A stretch of 44,847 nucleotides of DNA from assembly GCA_002343505.1 (NCBI GenBank), contig DDQZ01000018.1, positions 28,774 to 73,620 on the forward strand. The letters run 5' to 3'. Below are positions 32,046-40,929 of this stretch, one piece after another; positions within the stretch are counted from its first letter, which is position 1, and each line of letters begins with the position of its first letter. The stretch is from Verrucomicrobiaceae bacterium UBA2429 (GTDB lineage: Bacteria > Verrucomicrobiota > Verrucomicrobiia > Verrucomicrobiales > Verrucomicrobiaceae). Made by a program: the position numbers and the translations under genes. The notes under the pieces are model-generated. The model did no database searches and was not told the DNA's origin. It was given only the letters and a program-made list of their open reading frames with translations.

Positions 32046-33446
32046 TTACAGTTGGAGCGCGGCTTCGGGGTGTCCTTGGTGCAATACTGTCTCTCCGCCG
32101 GGCAGGTGCAGCACACTGTCGTCATCCTCGTGGAGATGAAGCCGTATATGCAGATGATCCATCCATTTCTGATGGAAGGCGGCTGATTCATCTTCGGCAA
32201 CCTCAATTGTGCTGCCTGGCAAAACAGGGCCGCTCAAAGACCATTGCTCCACAGTTGGCAGATCCTTCCACCAGCAAATGATCTCTGCCATGGGCCGGTC
32301 CGGCCACCACCACCAGGAGCGATATCCATACTCCTCGCTGATCAGGATGACTCTTTCAGGAGACAGAGCCGCTCCGTCAAGCGGACGGCTATGCATAGGC
32401 GTGTATTCAGCATCTCCGAATTCGGTCACCTCGCCCACATGTGCTTTATCTGTATCCTTCCAATACACCCACTGACCGGAGCGTACGCCCTCTTTGAACC
32501 AACCCTGCCATGACCGGCGCCCCGAGGGATGCTGGAGAAAGCAAAAGCCGTGCGCCAAACGCGTGCCTGGCTTGCGCTCGATATGCACCCGCAGCATTCC
32601 GTCATCATAGAAGTCTTCAATCGGTGCGGGCACCTGAAAGTGCGTCAGCGTGCCTGCCAGATGATGCATCCGGCTTTCGTCATCGGGCACGCTCCGCAAA
32701 AGAGTCAGGATCAACTGCCCATATTCCGCACCATCCGGCAGATCCAGAATCGTCTGCAGCCTCCGGCGGGTGGTCACGGTCGCAGTGCCTGTGCGGGGGT
32801 CCATGCCCGCTTTTTCCTCCTCCCGCCACTCGACCGCAAAACCGCGCCGCTGCCAGGCGGGCAGCTCATTGAACACGATGCCATGCCCGGCAAGCAGTGT
32901 CGTTTTCTCTTCGACACCGAGGCCTTCAATCTCATTATGAGCGGCAGTGGCGTCCCGTCCCAGGCGGCGCAGCAGCCAGCAGGCGTGCGAGTTCAGGCAG
33001 TTGCGCCGCGCGTCCTCCATGCGCCAGCGGAAATAGTCCGCCACCCGCGCCGAGTCCGGCAGCAGGCAGAGCCGGCTGTCCATGCAGGCGGGCCGGCCCA
33101 GCGCATGAGTTATGGCGGCGCTGGCTTCGCCGGCCAGCACGGAGAGCAGTTTGCGCTCCTTGCGTTGAAACGTGCCATCGCGCGGGTGCAGCAGCAGGCT
33201 GATCTCATCGCTCTGGCAGAAGGCGTGCAGGGCGCGGAAGCCGCAGTTCATCAAATGCCGCGCGGTGGCCGCGATGGCGTCGCGGAAACGCTCGTCATAC
33301 GGCGCCTCAAAACGCATCACCTCCTTGGTCAGCCGGGTGAAGCCGCGCCCGTCCATGCGGGCGATGATGAAGACACCCTCCGGCACCTGCCAGTCCCGCT
33401 CTGTCTCAAAGCGCCGCATCTCGCGGTCCAGATCGTCAAATTTCAT
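32046..33446 (-). CDS. Thg1-like protein (3'-5' RNA polymerase) with C-terminal extension
   Basis: 466 residues. The N-terminal half is a Thg1/TLP domain: Met31-Asp32-Gly33-Arg-Gly-Phe36 corresponds to the metal-binding DGR.F motif, and Asp80-Glu81 in CQSDEISLLL to the second metal site. Thg1-like proteins add nucleotides in the 3'-to-5' direction to repair tRNA 5' ends. The eukaryotic HINNLYN motif is not evident, as expected for bacterial TLPs. The other 200 or so residues are unusual for the family and contain WQGWFKEGVRSGQWVYWKD (MORN-like) and a long Trp-rich stretch. The start (33446) overlaps the end of the PNK-like gene by 11 bases, implying coupled translation. Confidence 0.88.
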   Translation of the reverse strand: MKFDDLDREMRRFETERDWQVPEGVFIIARMDGRGFTRLTKEVMRFEAPYDERFRDAIAATARHLMNCGFRALHAFCQSDEISLLLHPRDGTFQRKERKLLSVLAGEASAAITHALGRPACMDSRLCLLPDSARVADYFRWRMEDARRNCLNSHACWLLRRLGRDATAAHNEIEGLGVEEKTTLLAGHGIVFNELPAWQRRGFAVEWREEEKAGMDPRTGTATVTTRRRLQTILDLPDGAEYGQLILTLLRSVPDDESRMHHLAGTLTHFQVPAPIEDFYDDGMLRVHIERKPGTRLAHGFCFLQHPSGRRSWQGWFKEGVRSGQWVYWKDTDKAHVGEVTEFGDAEYTPMHSRPLDGAALSPERVILISEEYGYRSWWWWPDRPMAEIICWWKDLPTVEQWSLSGPVLPGSTIEVAEDESAAFHQKWMDHLHIRLHLHEDDDSVLHLPGGETVLHQGHPEAALQL

Positions 33447-33885
33447 GAGGTTCCCAGGGTTCGATGCGAAAGCCATTTCCGGCAAGGCGGACAAAATGCA
33501 GCTCGTCAAAACCCTCATCGAGAGCGGGCCATTGCAGCCGGTTGCGGGTGGCTTGCACGGCATAAGGCGGCACCACGCGCTCCCGTCGCGCGTTGCGTTC
33601 CAGGGCGGGGCCGATGGCGGCCTCGAAGGCATAACCGACGCGGCGGTAGCCCGCCGCCCCGGCCAGCGGCAGATAGCGCGCCCGCTCGGCGCGGGAGACA
33701 TTCGTGTTGTCCACCACGAACGAGCGCCGCTGCTCCAGGCACTCCAGCAGCAGCCGCTCCTCCCGCCTGCGCGTGCGCAGCGTGTCCAGGTTCAGGATGA
33801 CGTGGGTCCGCGCAAAGCGCTCCGCCGCGAACGTGGACTTCCCCGCCGCCTGGATGCCGATGAGAAGGATGCATTCGGGAGTCAT
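33436..33885 (-). CDS. PNK-like 5'-polynucleotide kinase
   Basis: 149 residues. The P-loop GIQAAGKST (Gly10 to Thr18) is followed by LDTLRTRR and VVDNTNVSRAERARYL, the pattern of the kinase domain of T4 Pnk and PNKP (GxGKST, DTL, DNTN, R-x-x-Y). The C-terminal NRLQWPALDEGFDELHFVRL also fits (F..P...EGF). Such kinases phosphorylate RNA or DNA 5'-OH ends. It lacks the phosphatase domain of full PNKP. It overlaps the Thg1-like gene, so the two are likely one RNA-repair unit: kinase to restore the 5' phosphate, polymerase to add missing nucleotides. The function as a unit is inference. Confidence 0.85.
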   Translation of the reverse strand: MTPECILLIGIQAAGKSTFAAERFARTHVILNLDTLRTRRREERLLLECLEQRRSFVVDNTNVSRAERARYLPLAGAAGYRRVGYAFEAAIGPALERNARRERVVPPYAVQATRNRLQWPALDEGFDELHFVRLAGNGFRIEPWEPHEI

Positions 33886-33993
33886 GTTCAGGGAGAGTGA
33901 GAATCAGGCGATGCGGCCCTCGTTGTTCACGTCCCATAGGTGGATGAGCTGATGAGGAGGGAGCATGTCTAAGAGAATGCGGCTCTGCGGACG

Positions 33994-34221
33994 TCATTCG
34001 CGGGTGAGCTTGTGAAGCGCATATTTCATGGCGCGGGTAACGATGCCTGCATCAAGAGCAGTTTCGGGCAGCCTCCAAGCAAGAATCATAAAGCCAGTGG
34101 TCAGACCGATGGCCCAAACGAGCTTGGCTAAGCCATCAGAGGCAGGTTTGGAAGCTTCGAGAATTGGAGGCGTTTTCTCCAACACCAGTTTGAGACGATG
34201 ATGTTTTTGTTTTGAGGTCAT
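33994..34221 (-). CDS. Small hypothetical membrane protein (75 aa)
   Basis: 75 residues with one hydrophobic segment (LAKLVWAIGLTTGFMILAW, about 31-49) between two basic ends. Not recognised. It lies upstream, on the same strand, of the PNK-like gene, 108 bases away. Codon use is less biased than in neighbours, and no clear ribosome binding site precedes the ATG, so its reality is moderately sure. Confidence 0.5.
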   Translation of the reverse strand: MTSKQKHHRLKLVLEKTPPILEASKPASDGLAKLVWAIGLTTGFMILAWRLPETALDAGIVTRAMKYALHKLTRE

Positions 34222-34693
34222 AACAGGAGTTACACTTTTCCAACCCCCGCCCCGAGACCCAAGGGGTCCAGCGGCAGTAGCGGAGGCTTAGCCATGGGGG
34301 GGGGGCGGGTTCGCGGACAAGCTGGCTACCGGCTCCCAGAGTGCCAAGTGCGGGAGGTAACCATGCCTGACACAAGCCCGTCGTCTCCGTGCCAGTTCGC
34401 CACCTCCCCGCGCACCTGAAAAAACCCGTTTTCTCCAGCCCAGAAGTGGGAAAAACGTCTGACTTCCCACTCCGTGCTTGGGATAAAAAACGCACACCCC
34501 GTCCACTCCACCCGCCGAGCGGCGGGACGCCGCTTCCACATGCCGGGGCATCCGCCTGCATCGGACGGCGGAGCATTCCGGGGCGTCAGCTTATGCTTCG
34601 ACCGGTCAGGGTTCTGTCCAAAAATCCCCCGCTGCGCGTCTGCGACGGCGGGATTGCCGGTGATGCGGAGAAGCTGGATGGAGGCTGGGGGAT
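34222..34693. other. Intergenic region with one hairpin repeat
   Basis: About 470 bases between the small membrane protein gene and the OmpA-like gene. It contains the hairpin GTGGGAA...TTCCCAC (34446-34470), embedded in a larger imperfect palindrome (about 34423-34490), plus a G-run near 34290. The short open frames carry no recognisable product. Confidence 0.6.
34446..34470. repeat. Hairpin related to the 16-kb double-hairpin repeat
   Basis: GTGGGAA and TTCCCAC arms with AAACGTCTGAC between. AAAACGTC and GTCTGAC also occur in the two repeats at 16049-16144 and 16322-16406, which suggests a shared repeat family. Confidence 0.55.
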
Positions 34694-35968
34694 TCAGCGC
34701 GGGCGCACTTCGACACGCCGGTTCATGGCGCGCCCGACGGCGGAGGCGTTGTCGGCAATGGGTGTGCTTTCGCCTTTGCCGGAGGCTTCGAGGCGGGCGG
34801 CGTCCACCTTTCTGCCGGCGAGCCAGCGGACGACCGCCGCGGCGCGGCGCCTGGAGAGGTCGAGGTTGTGGGTGTCCGAGCCGTCGGAGTCGGTGTGGCC
34901 TTCGATGATGACGGCGATGGAGGGGTTCATTTCCAGGGCTTCGAGGATCTGCTCCAGGGCGGGCGCGGCGTCCGGGCGCAGGACATCGGAGTCCACATCG
35001 AAATGAATGCCGTAAAGCACGGCGGCGAGTCCGGCCTGGAGGGCGGCGCTGACGGCGTTTTCAGATTCGGGCGCCTCGGAGCAGGGGGTGGTGGCGCCTT
35101 GCGGGGCGGGGATGCCGGAGAATGTCTGAAGGCCGCCATGAAAGGAGGAGACGCCGTGCAGCTCGCCTTCGCTGGTGATCCTGGCGATGGAGGGGACGCT
35201 GACATTTCTGCCGCCCTGCACGCTGGTGCTGATCCAGCGGACGATGCCGTCTTCCACCGATCCGCTGATTTTGCTGAGCTGGCCGCCGAGCACCTGGCAG
35301 CCGGTGACCTGGCCGCTTTCGTCCTGGCGCAGCTCGATCAGGTTGCGCGAGACTTCGTAGCCCCTGCGCAGGGTCCAGACACCGTTGAAGCCTTTTTCGG
35401 GGGGCTGCTTCTGCTCCTGGGCGCCGTAGCCCATGAGTTCGGAAAAGAGCACCGGGTCCGCCGGGCTGGTCTGGGGCGTGAAGCGGTCCAGAAAGCGGAC
35501 TTTGAGCCAGCGCACGGGGCGCGGCGAGTGAACGGGGAATTCCTGCGGGGCTTTTTTTTCGATCTGGATCTCGAAGCCGGCCAGGGGTGAGAATCCGCTT
35601 TCGGCGCTTTCTGACGAGCCTGCGATCTCGACGGTCTTGACATGCCTGCCCTTGGCGGGGCCGAACTCGCCAATCTCGGGCACGGCGAAGCTGGTGAAGG
35701 TGGTGGAGGCGGGCAGTTCGATCACGAATTCGTGCGGCAGGGGCGCGTTTTTTGGCACGCCGATGGTGGTGGTGGCCGGCTGGCCGTCGAGGGCCACGAC
35801 ATGGGCCTCCGTGCGCGGAGGGCTCGGGGTGCGGATGGTGAAGGCGCCTTCGGCCCAGCCGAGGAGGTTTTGACGCTCGGGGCCGGCGGTGGATTGCGCG
35901 GAAGCAGACGAGGAGGAGGCTGCCAGAATCATCATGGCCAGGCGATGCGTGAGCGGGGTCCGTTTCAT
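34694..35968 (-). CDS. OmpA-family protein
   Basis: 424 residues, exported (MKRTPLTHRLAMMILAASSS signal). The N-terminal half has discoidin-like wording (SSESAESGFSPLAGFEIQIE; VRWLKVRFLDRFT) that may bind carbohydrate or another ligand. The C-terminal 110 residues are an OmpA-like peptidoglycan-binding domain: GIHFDVDSDVLRPDAAPALE, then IEGHTDSDGSDTHNLDLSRR and RAMNRRVEV, with the Asp and Arg positions that contact diaminopimelate. It probably anchors an outer-surface module to peptidoglycan. No beta-barrel is predicted, unlike E. coli OmpA. Confidence 0.88.
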   Translation of the reverse strand: MKRTPLTHRLAMMILAASSSSASAQSTAGPERQNLLGWAEGAFTIRTPSPPRTEAHVVALDGQPATTTIGVPKNAPLPHEFVIELPASTTFTSFAVPEIGEFGPAKGRHVKTVEIAGSSESAESGFSPLAGFEIQIEKKAPQEFPVHSPRPVRWLKVRFLDRFTPQTSPADPVLFSELMGYGAQEQKQPPEKGFNGVWTLRRGYEVSRNLIELRQDESGQVTGCQVLGGQLSKISGSVEDGIVRWISTSVQGGRNVSVPSIARITSEGELHGVSSFHGGLQTFSGIPAPQGATTPCSEAPESENAVSAALQAGLAAVLYGIHFDVDSDVLRPDAAPALEQILEALEMNPSIAVIIEGHTDSDGSDTHNLDLSRRRAAAVVRWLAGRKVDAARLEASGKGESTPIADNASAVGRAMNRRVEVRPR

Positions 35969-36188
35969 AAGGCATGGCGGGTGTTTTTTTCACGCCGCCT
36001 GTCATTCAAGGCGGTGATGAGGAAACATGTCAAGCCGCCTGTCATGGCCGGAGCGGGGCCGGGCAGTCACGCGCCGCCGGGGGTTTCTTCATGCGAGTGC
36101 TTCCATCACAGGGCGGTGCCGCGCGCGGGGCGGATGGAGAGGGGTTTCGTGAGCTCCGGGTTTCGAGCTTCGATCCCCACCCAAGGAA

Positions 36189-36220
36189 AAGGCTCCCGCA
36201 GGCGGTGCCGCGGGAGCCTT
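36189..36220. terminator. Rho-independent terminator for the upstream minus-strand gene
   Basis: AAGGCTCCCGC (36189-36199) and GCGGGAGCCTT (36210-36220) form an 11-base stem with a 10-base loop. On the minus strand the stem is followed by TTTTCC. It sits 23 bases after the stop of the gene at 36243-37820. Confidence 0.85.
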
Positions 36221-36242
36221 GAGGGGGAGGGGGGTGCGAGAC

Positions 36243-37820
36243 TCAGGGGATGACTTCGAAGAAGGAGTTCTTGGTGGCGCCGCTGACGTGGCCCTCCAGC
36301 TTGGGCGTCATGCCGTCCATGAAGATCACGCCGGTGAGGCTGCGTTTTTTGCCGGCGTCATCGAGGAGGTAGCCGGTGACGAGGCCGGTGGACTTGTTGA
36401 GGGTGAGGGCGGGTTTGCGGGCTTTGGAGGCGAAGATGATTTTGTTGCCGGTGTCGAGGGTGAGGTTTTCCATGATGGCGGGGTTGATCTCGCCGGAGGA
36501 CATGGGGATGCTGAGCTTGCCGGCGCCCATGGAGCCGTCGAGGAAGCCGAGCGCGCGCGCCTTGGCCGCCGGCGGGGTGTAGGTGGAGCCTTTGACCACC
36601 ACGCTGGTAAAAAATGTCCTCCCGTCCGGCATGAAGAGGCTGCCGGGCGCCTCGGGGCGGTGATGCTGCCCGTAGACATTCACCGAGGTCACCTGGTCGG
36701 TGGCTCCCGCCTCGGTGAGCTTCAGCCTGGAGGCGAAGTAGCCCGTGTTTTTGTAGAGTCCGTTGTAAACGGGCACCCAGGAGCTGGTGGCGTCATTCTC
36801 ACAGAGGAAGCTGCCGAAGGTGGTCTTGGTGCCGTCCGGCAGCACGCAGGCGCCTTTGACGACTCCAGCGCCGGTGGCGGTGAAGGACATGACTCCGCTT
36901 TTCCAGACGTTGTCCGGGGCGCTGATGGCCGCCGAGTAGCGCCCCTTGAGGCCGCTCTCGGTGCCTTTGGCGAAAGTCTGCCGCGTCGCCATCGAACCCC
37001 ACCACGCGCCGTTGATCAAATGCGAGATCAGGGCGAACTCCGTGAAGGGCGAGCCGTTGGCAATGCTCTGCGTGCCGTCCAGGAGGATCGTCAAGGGAGG
37101 CTGGGGCGCGGCTCCTCTGGGAACGATCCGCTCGATGGAGATGGAGCAGTAGCCGTCGAGGCCGAAGACGCCTTTGAAGGGGTGGGACTTGCCGTTGATC
37201 AGGATCTTGCCGCTGAAGGTGTGACCCGCCGTCTTGCTGAACTGGATCATGCCGTGCATGAACTCCTCCAATGGGATGCTGATGACGCCGACGCGGTGCT
37301 CGGCCCGGGCGCGCAACAGGCGCAGCCGCAGCTGTGCCTTGTGGTTGCTGGCATTGATGGCGGCGGCGCTGCGGCCGTCCACGGCGAAGTGGTAGGTGGC
37401 GCCCTCGGTGGCGTAAAAGGTGACGCTGGAAGAGTTCGCCGAGCCGTAGCCCAGATGGCTGTCATGGTCGTCGTTGCCAGCCACGCGGGTCAGCGCGTTG
37501 ACGTCCGTGCCGGTGTAAACCGCGATCAGGGTGTCATAAATGAACTGGTCGTCGGAGTGGCCCATCGTGTCCACGGTGCAGAAGCCGTTGTGCGGGGCGG
37601 TCCATTTCCACCAGGCGCTTTTCTGCGCTCCATTGCTGCCGTTCGGGCGGTGCCCGGGCTCGCCGCTCTCGCTGGTGAAGGTGGCAAGCGAGACTGCGGG
37701 GGGCCAGTTGTGGGTGGTCAGGTCGGTGGCGGTGGCGAAGTTGTTGGAGCCGGCCATGGCGGTGTGGTGGAGGCCAAGGCCGAGCAGGACGGCGGCGAGG
37801 AGTGTGGTGGTGTGTTTCAT
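36243..37820 (-). CDS. Large exported protein of unknown function
   Basis: 525 residues, exported (MKHTTTLLAAVLLGLGLHHT signal). The first 170 residues read like a bacterial pre-peptidase-type beta-sandwich (SAWWKWTAPHNGFCTVDTMG; YATEGATYHFAVDG). The rest has repeated 'F.G...LNG' strands (FSGKILINGKSHPFKG; VVKGACVLPDGTKTTFGSFL; LTGVIFMDGMTPKLEGHVSG), a design common to secreted Verrucomicrobia proteins with beta-strand-rich repeats. No catalytic motif is seen. ATGs at 37850 and 37868 are in frame upstream; 37820 gives the cleanest signal peptide. Confidence 0.8.
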   Translation of the reverse strand: MKHTTTLLAAVLLGLGLHHTAMAGSNNFATATDLTTHNWPPAVSLATFTSESGEPGHRPNGSNGAQKSAWWKWTAPHNGFCTVDTMGHSDDQFIYDTLIAVYTGTDVNALTRVAGNDDHDSHLGYGSANSSSVTFYATEGATYHFAVDGRSAAAINASNHKAQLRLRLLRARAEHRVGVISIPLEEFMHGMIQFSKTAGHTFSGKILINGKSHPFKGVFGLDGYCSISIERIVPRGAAPQPPLTILLDGTQSIANGSPFTEFALISHLINGAWWGSMATRQTFAKGTESGLKGRYSAAISAPDNVWKSGVMSFTATGAGVVKGACVLPDGTKTTFGSFLCENDATSSWVPVYNGLYKNTGYFASRLKLTEAGATDQVTSVNVYGQHHRPEAPGSLFMPDGRTFFTSVVVKGSTYTPPAAKARALGFLDGSMGAGKLSIPMSSGEINPAIMENLTLDTGNKIIFASKARKPALTLNKSTGLVTGYLLDDAGKKRSLTGVIFMDGMTPKLEGHVSGATKNSFFEVIP

Positions 37821-37891
37821 GCGGTGGCGGGTGTGTGTTTGGGTCTTCATGACAACCGCAGCCTGCACCCGCCGCGCCGGACCGGGTATGG

Positions 37892-37935
37892 GACTTTGGT
37901 CGGATGCGCGGCGCTTTTTTTATCCGACTAAAGTC
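37892..37935. repeat. Inverted repeat upstream of the large exported protein gene
   Basis: GACTTTGGTCGGAT (37892-37905) and ATCCGACTAAAGTC (37922-37935) are complementary except for one base, with a 16-base loop containing a T-run. GTCGGATGCGC is repeated directly in and after the second arm. It could be a REP unit or a regulatory hairpin. Confidence 0.7.
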
Positions 37936-37969
37936 GGATGCGCCCGCGGCCGCGAACCGCCTGCAAAAC

Positions 37970-38806
37970 TCACTTCAAAGTCAGCTCCTCCATCACGGCG
38001 CGAAGCTGCTCGTGGGTGCGGATGACCATGTTTTGGGTGGGGGCGCCCATTTTCGGGTCGCCCCAGACGCGCTCGAGCTCGCTGATGACGGCGATGACGG
38101 GCTGGAGAAGCGGAGAGCGGCGGTTTTCGGGGGTGAGCTTGGCGAAGTCCTGGCGCATGTCGGCGAGCAGGGCGGGGGAGCCGATGCAGAGGGGGCGCTT
38201 GTCCACTTCCGGGGTCTCCTGCACGAGCTTGGAGACGATCTCCAGCGCGCGCATCCAGGCGCCGATGTCCACGAGCAGGGCCAGGTCGTCATCCATCTGC
38301 TCGCGCAGGAGGCGCATGATTTCCTGGTGCCCGTCCACGATCTCCTGGCGCATGTCCTTCCACTCGTCCATCTCGGCCATCTTCGCCTGGGCCATGAGGC
38401 GCGGGCGCATTTTTTCACCGAGACCGAGGATGCGGCAGAAGGTGGCGAGCTCCTGGTTGTTGTTGCGGAACTGCTGCGCGTCACCCGCCTGCCAGATGAG
38501 GAAGGTCTCCCCCACGAGGCTGCCGAGGGTGAACGCGGCCTTCACGCGGTCGGCCATGGGGCCGGGCGGGGGCGGGCGGTAAAGGGTGCGCCAGCGCGCC
38601 TTGGTGTGCTGGCCGGCGAGATCGAGGAAATCCGCCGGGGTCTGGTCCTCCGTCCAGAAAACCGCCCGCGCCACAAACTCCCCGGCGCCGGCGGCGATGG
38701 TGTCGGGTGAACGCTCCGCCGGCATCGCGGGCGGGGTCTGCGCGTGGCCTTGCAGCGCGGCAAGGAGCGCCGCGCCCAGCACGGGCAGGGTCTGGAGAGG
38801 TGTCAC
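37970..38806 (-). CDS. Exported hypothetical protein
   Basis: 278 residues, not recognised. No ATG fits: a GTG at 38806 gives the signal peptide VTPLQTLPVLGAALLAALQGHAQ, whereas the upstream TTG at 38866 would put 20 residues before it. The mature part is helical and charged (MAQAKMAEMDEWKDMRQEIV; LREQMDDDLALLVDIGAWMR), suggesting a helical-bundle periplasmic protein. It lies 75 bases downstream of glmS on the same strand and could be co-transcribed. Confidence 0.72.
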   Translation of the reverse strand: MTPLQTLPVLGAALLAALQGHAQTPPAMPAERSPDTIAAGAGEFVARAVFWTEDQTPADFLDLAGQHTKARWRTLYRPPPPGPMADRVKAAFTLGSLVGETFLIWQAGDAQQFRNNNQELATFCRILGLGEKMRPRLMAQAKMAEMDEWKDMRQEIVDGHQEIMRLLREQMDDDLALLVDIGAWMRALEIVSKLVQETPEVDKRPLCIGSPALLADMRQDFAKLTPENRRSPLLQPVIAVISELERVWGDPKMGAPTQNMVIRTHEQLRAVMEELTLK

Positions 38807-38881
38807 GAGGGGAGAGGGATGAGCGAGGGGAGGATGCTTTGGAAAGCCGGAATGTTCAACTTTCAAGCGCGATCCCCGGCA

Positions 38882-40735
38882 TCACTCCACGGTCACGCTT
38901 TTCGCCAGGTTGCGCGGCTTGTCCACATCGCACCCGCGGGCGACGGCGGTGTGGTAGGCCAGGAGCTGCATGGGGATGACGGTGAGCAGCGGGCTGAGGT
39001 AACCGGGGCATTCGGGCACATAGATGACGTCCTCGGTGAGGCGCTCCAGCTCGGTGCGGCCCTCGGTGGTGACGGCGATGACGGGGCCTTTGCGCGCGAG
39101 CACCTCCTCGATGTTGCTGACGTTTTTGTCGAAGACGGCGTCGTCCGGCGCGATGAAGATGGAGGGCATGTCGGGCTTCACCAGGGCGATGATGCCGTGC
39201 TTGAGCTCGGCGCTGGGGTGGCCGCTGGCGTAGATGTAGCTGATCTCCTTCATCTTCAGCGCGCCCTCCATGGCCACGGGGTAGTTTTGCAGCCGGCCCA
39301 TGAAGAGCATGCCCTCGGCGCTGGCGTGCTTTTCGGCGATGGCCTTGATCTTGTCCGTCTGCTTGAGGATGGCGGTGATCTTGTCCGGGATGGCCTCCAG
39401 CTCGTCTATCATCTCGATGCCGTCGGCGCTGGAGAGATGGTGGATGCGGCCGAAGAGCAGGCCGAGCAGGTTCATGATCATCACCTGGGAGGTGAAGGTC
39501 TTGGTGGCGGCGACGCCGATCTCCGGGCCGGCGTGGATGTAGCAGCCGCCGTCGCTCTCGCGGGCGATGGTGCTGCCGACGCTGTTGACGATGCCGAGGC
39601 AGCGGATGCCCTTGCGCCGCGCCTCGCGCAGGGCGGCCAGGGTGTCAATGGTCTCGCCGCTCTGGCTGAGCACGAACTGGAGGGTGTTCCTGTCCGCGGG
39701 CACGTTGCGGTAGCGGAACTCGGAGGCGATCTCCACCTCGGTGGGCACGCGCGCGAGGGTCTCGATGAGATACTCGCCGACCATGGCCGCGTGAAAGGCG
39801 GTGCCGCAGCCGCTGAGGATGATGCGGTCCACGCCGCGCAGCTCCTGCGGGGTCATGTTCAGCCCGCCGAGGATGGCGGTGGCCTCGTCGCGGGAAAGGC
39901 GGCCGCGCATGGCGTTTTGCAGGGACTTGGGCTGCTCGTAGATCTCCTTGAGCATGAAATGCGGAAAGTCGCCCTTCTCGGCGTCATCCGCCGTGAACTC
40001 CACACGGCTGACCTTCACCTGCGCCTCGCCCCCGGCCATGGAGGTGACATCGTAGCGGCCCTCGGTGAGGGAGACGATATCGTGGTCGTTGAGGTAAACC
40101 ACATCCCGCGTGTGGGCGACGATGGCGGAGACATCACTCGCGAGAAAATGCTCCTCATCGCCGAGGCCGACCACGAGCGGGCTGCCCAGCCGCGCGCCGA
40201 CGAGCACGCCGGGCACGTCCGCGTGCATGGCGGCGATGCCGTAGGTGCCCTTGACTTTGGCCAGCGCGGACTGGAGCGCCTTGCGCAGGCGGGCGGGGCC
40301 GTCTTTTTCATCCGAGGCGTCAAAATAGCGCCCGACGAGATGGGCCAGCACCTCCGTGTCTGTCTGGGATTCAAACACATGCCCCTGGGCGATGAGCTGG
40401 TCGCGCAGCGTCTGGTAGTTTTCGATGACGCCGTTGTGGACGAGCGCCAGCCTGCCGCCCTGGTCGCGGTGGGGGTGGGCGTTTTCATCCGTGGGCGCGC
40501 CGTGGGTGGCCCAGCGGGTGTGGGAGATGCCCGTGCTGCCCTGCGGAGCCGCCTCCGCCACCGCCTTGCTCAGATTGTCAATGCGGCCCGCGCGCTTGAT
40601 GAAGTTCAAGCCGCCGCCGCCGTTCTGGAGGGCGATGCCCGCCGAGTCATAACCGCGATATTCCAGCCGGCGCAGCCCGTCCAGAAGGATGGGGCTGGCC
40701 TGCCGCCTGCCGATGTAGCCTACAATGCCGCACAT
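38882..40735 (-). CDS. glmS: Glutamine-fructose-6-phosphate aminotransferase
   Basis: Makes glucosamine-6-phosphate from fructose-6-phosphate and glutamine, the entry step to UDP-GlcNAc for peptidoglycan and LPS. 617 residues, normal length (E. coli 609). After Met comes Cys2 in MCGIVGYIGRR, the N-terminal nucleophile; the glutaminase domain is followed by two SIS domains (SGCGTAFHAAMVGEYLIE; LSQSGETIDTLAALREA) and ends KNLAKSVTVE-like (RNLAKSVTVE), the usual C-terminus. The start at 40735 is fixed by Cys2. No glmS ribozyme is visible upstream, so control would be by other means. Confidence 0.97.
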   Translation of the reverse strand: MCGIVGYIGRRQASPILLDGLRRLEYRGYDSAGIALQNGGGGLNFIKRAGRIDNLSKAVAEAAPQGSTGISHTRWATHGAPTDENAHPHRDQGGRLALVHNGVIENYQTLRDQLIAQGHVFESQTDTEVLAHLVGRYFDASDEKDGPARLRKALQSALAKVKGTYGIAAMHADVPGVLVGARLGSPLVVGLGDEEHFLASDVSAIVAHTRDVVYLNDHDIVSLTEGRYDVTSMAGGEAQVKVSRVEFTADDAEKGDFPHFMLKEIYEQPKSLQNAMRGRLSRDEATAILGGLNMTPQELRGVDRIILSGCGTAFHAAMVGEYLIETLARVPTEVEIASEFRYRNVPADRNTLQFVLSQSGETIDTLAALREARRKGIRCLGIVNSVGSTIARESDGGCYIHAGPEIGVAATKTFTSQVMIMNLLGLLFGRIHHLSSADGIEMIDELEAIPDKITAILKQTDKIKAIAEKHASAEGMLFMGRLQNYPVAMEGALKMKEISYIYASGHPSAELKHGIIALVKPDMPSIFIAPDDAVFDKNVSNIEEVLARKGPVIAVTTEGRTELERLTEDVIYVPECPGYLSPLLTVIPMQLLAYHTAVARGCDVDKPRNLAKSVTVE

Positions 40736-40929
40736 AGAGTTTGTTTGAAAGGATCGCCACTGGGCGACGGGGGCACCCATAGCCGCTGGAGTGCCAGTGG
40801 GAACCTCAAAGTTCGAAAAACAAAAACCGGGATTCGAAATTTGTGCCGCCCGGAAAGCGGCGCTTCGCGCTTGCCGGCGCGGGCTCCGGCGTCTTTTCTT
40901 GCCCCGCGCGGCAAAGCCCGCCCCTCCCC

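Noticed and set aside
40736..40929. glmS ribozyme upstream of glmS
   Set aside because: The leader is too short and lacks a recognisable ribozyme core.
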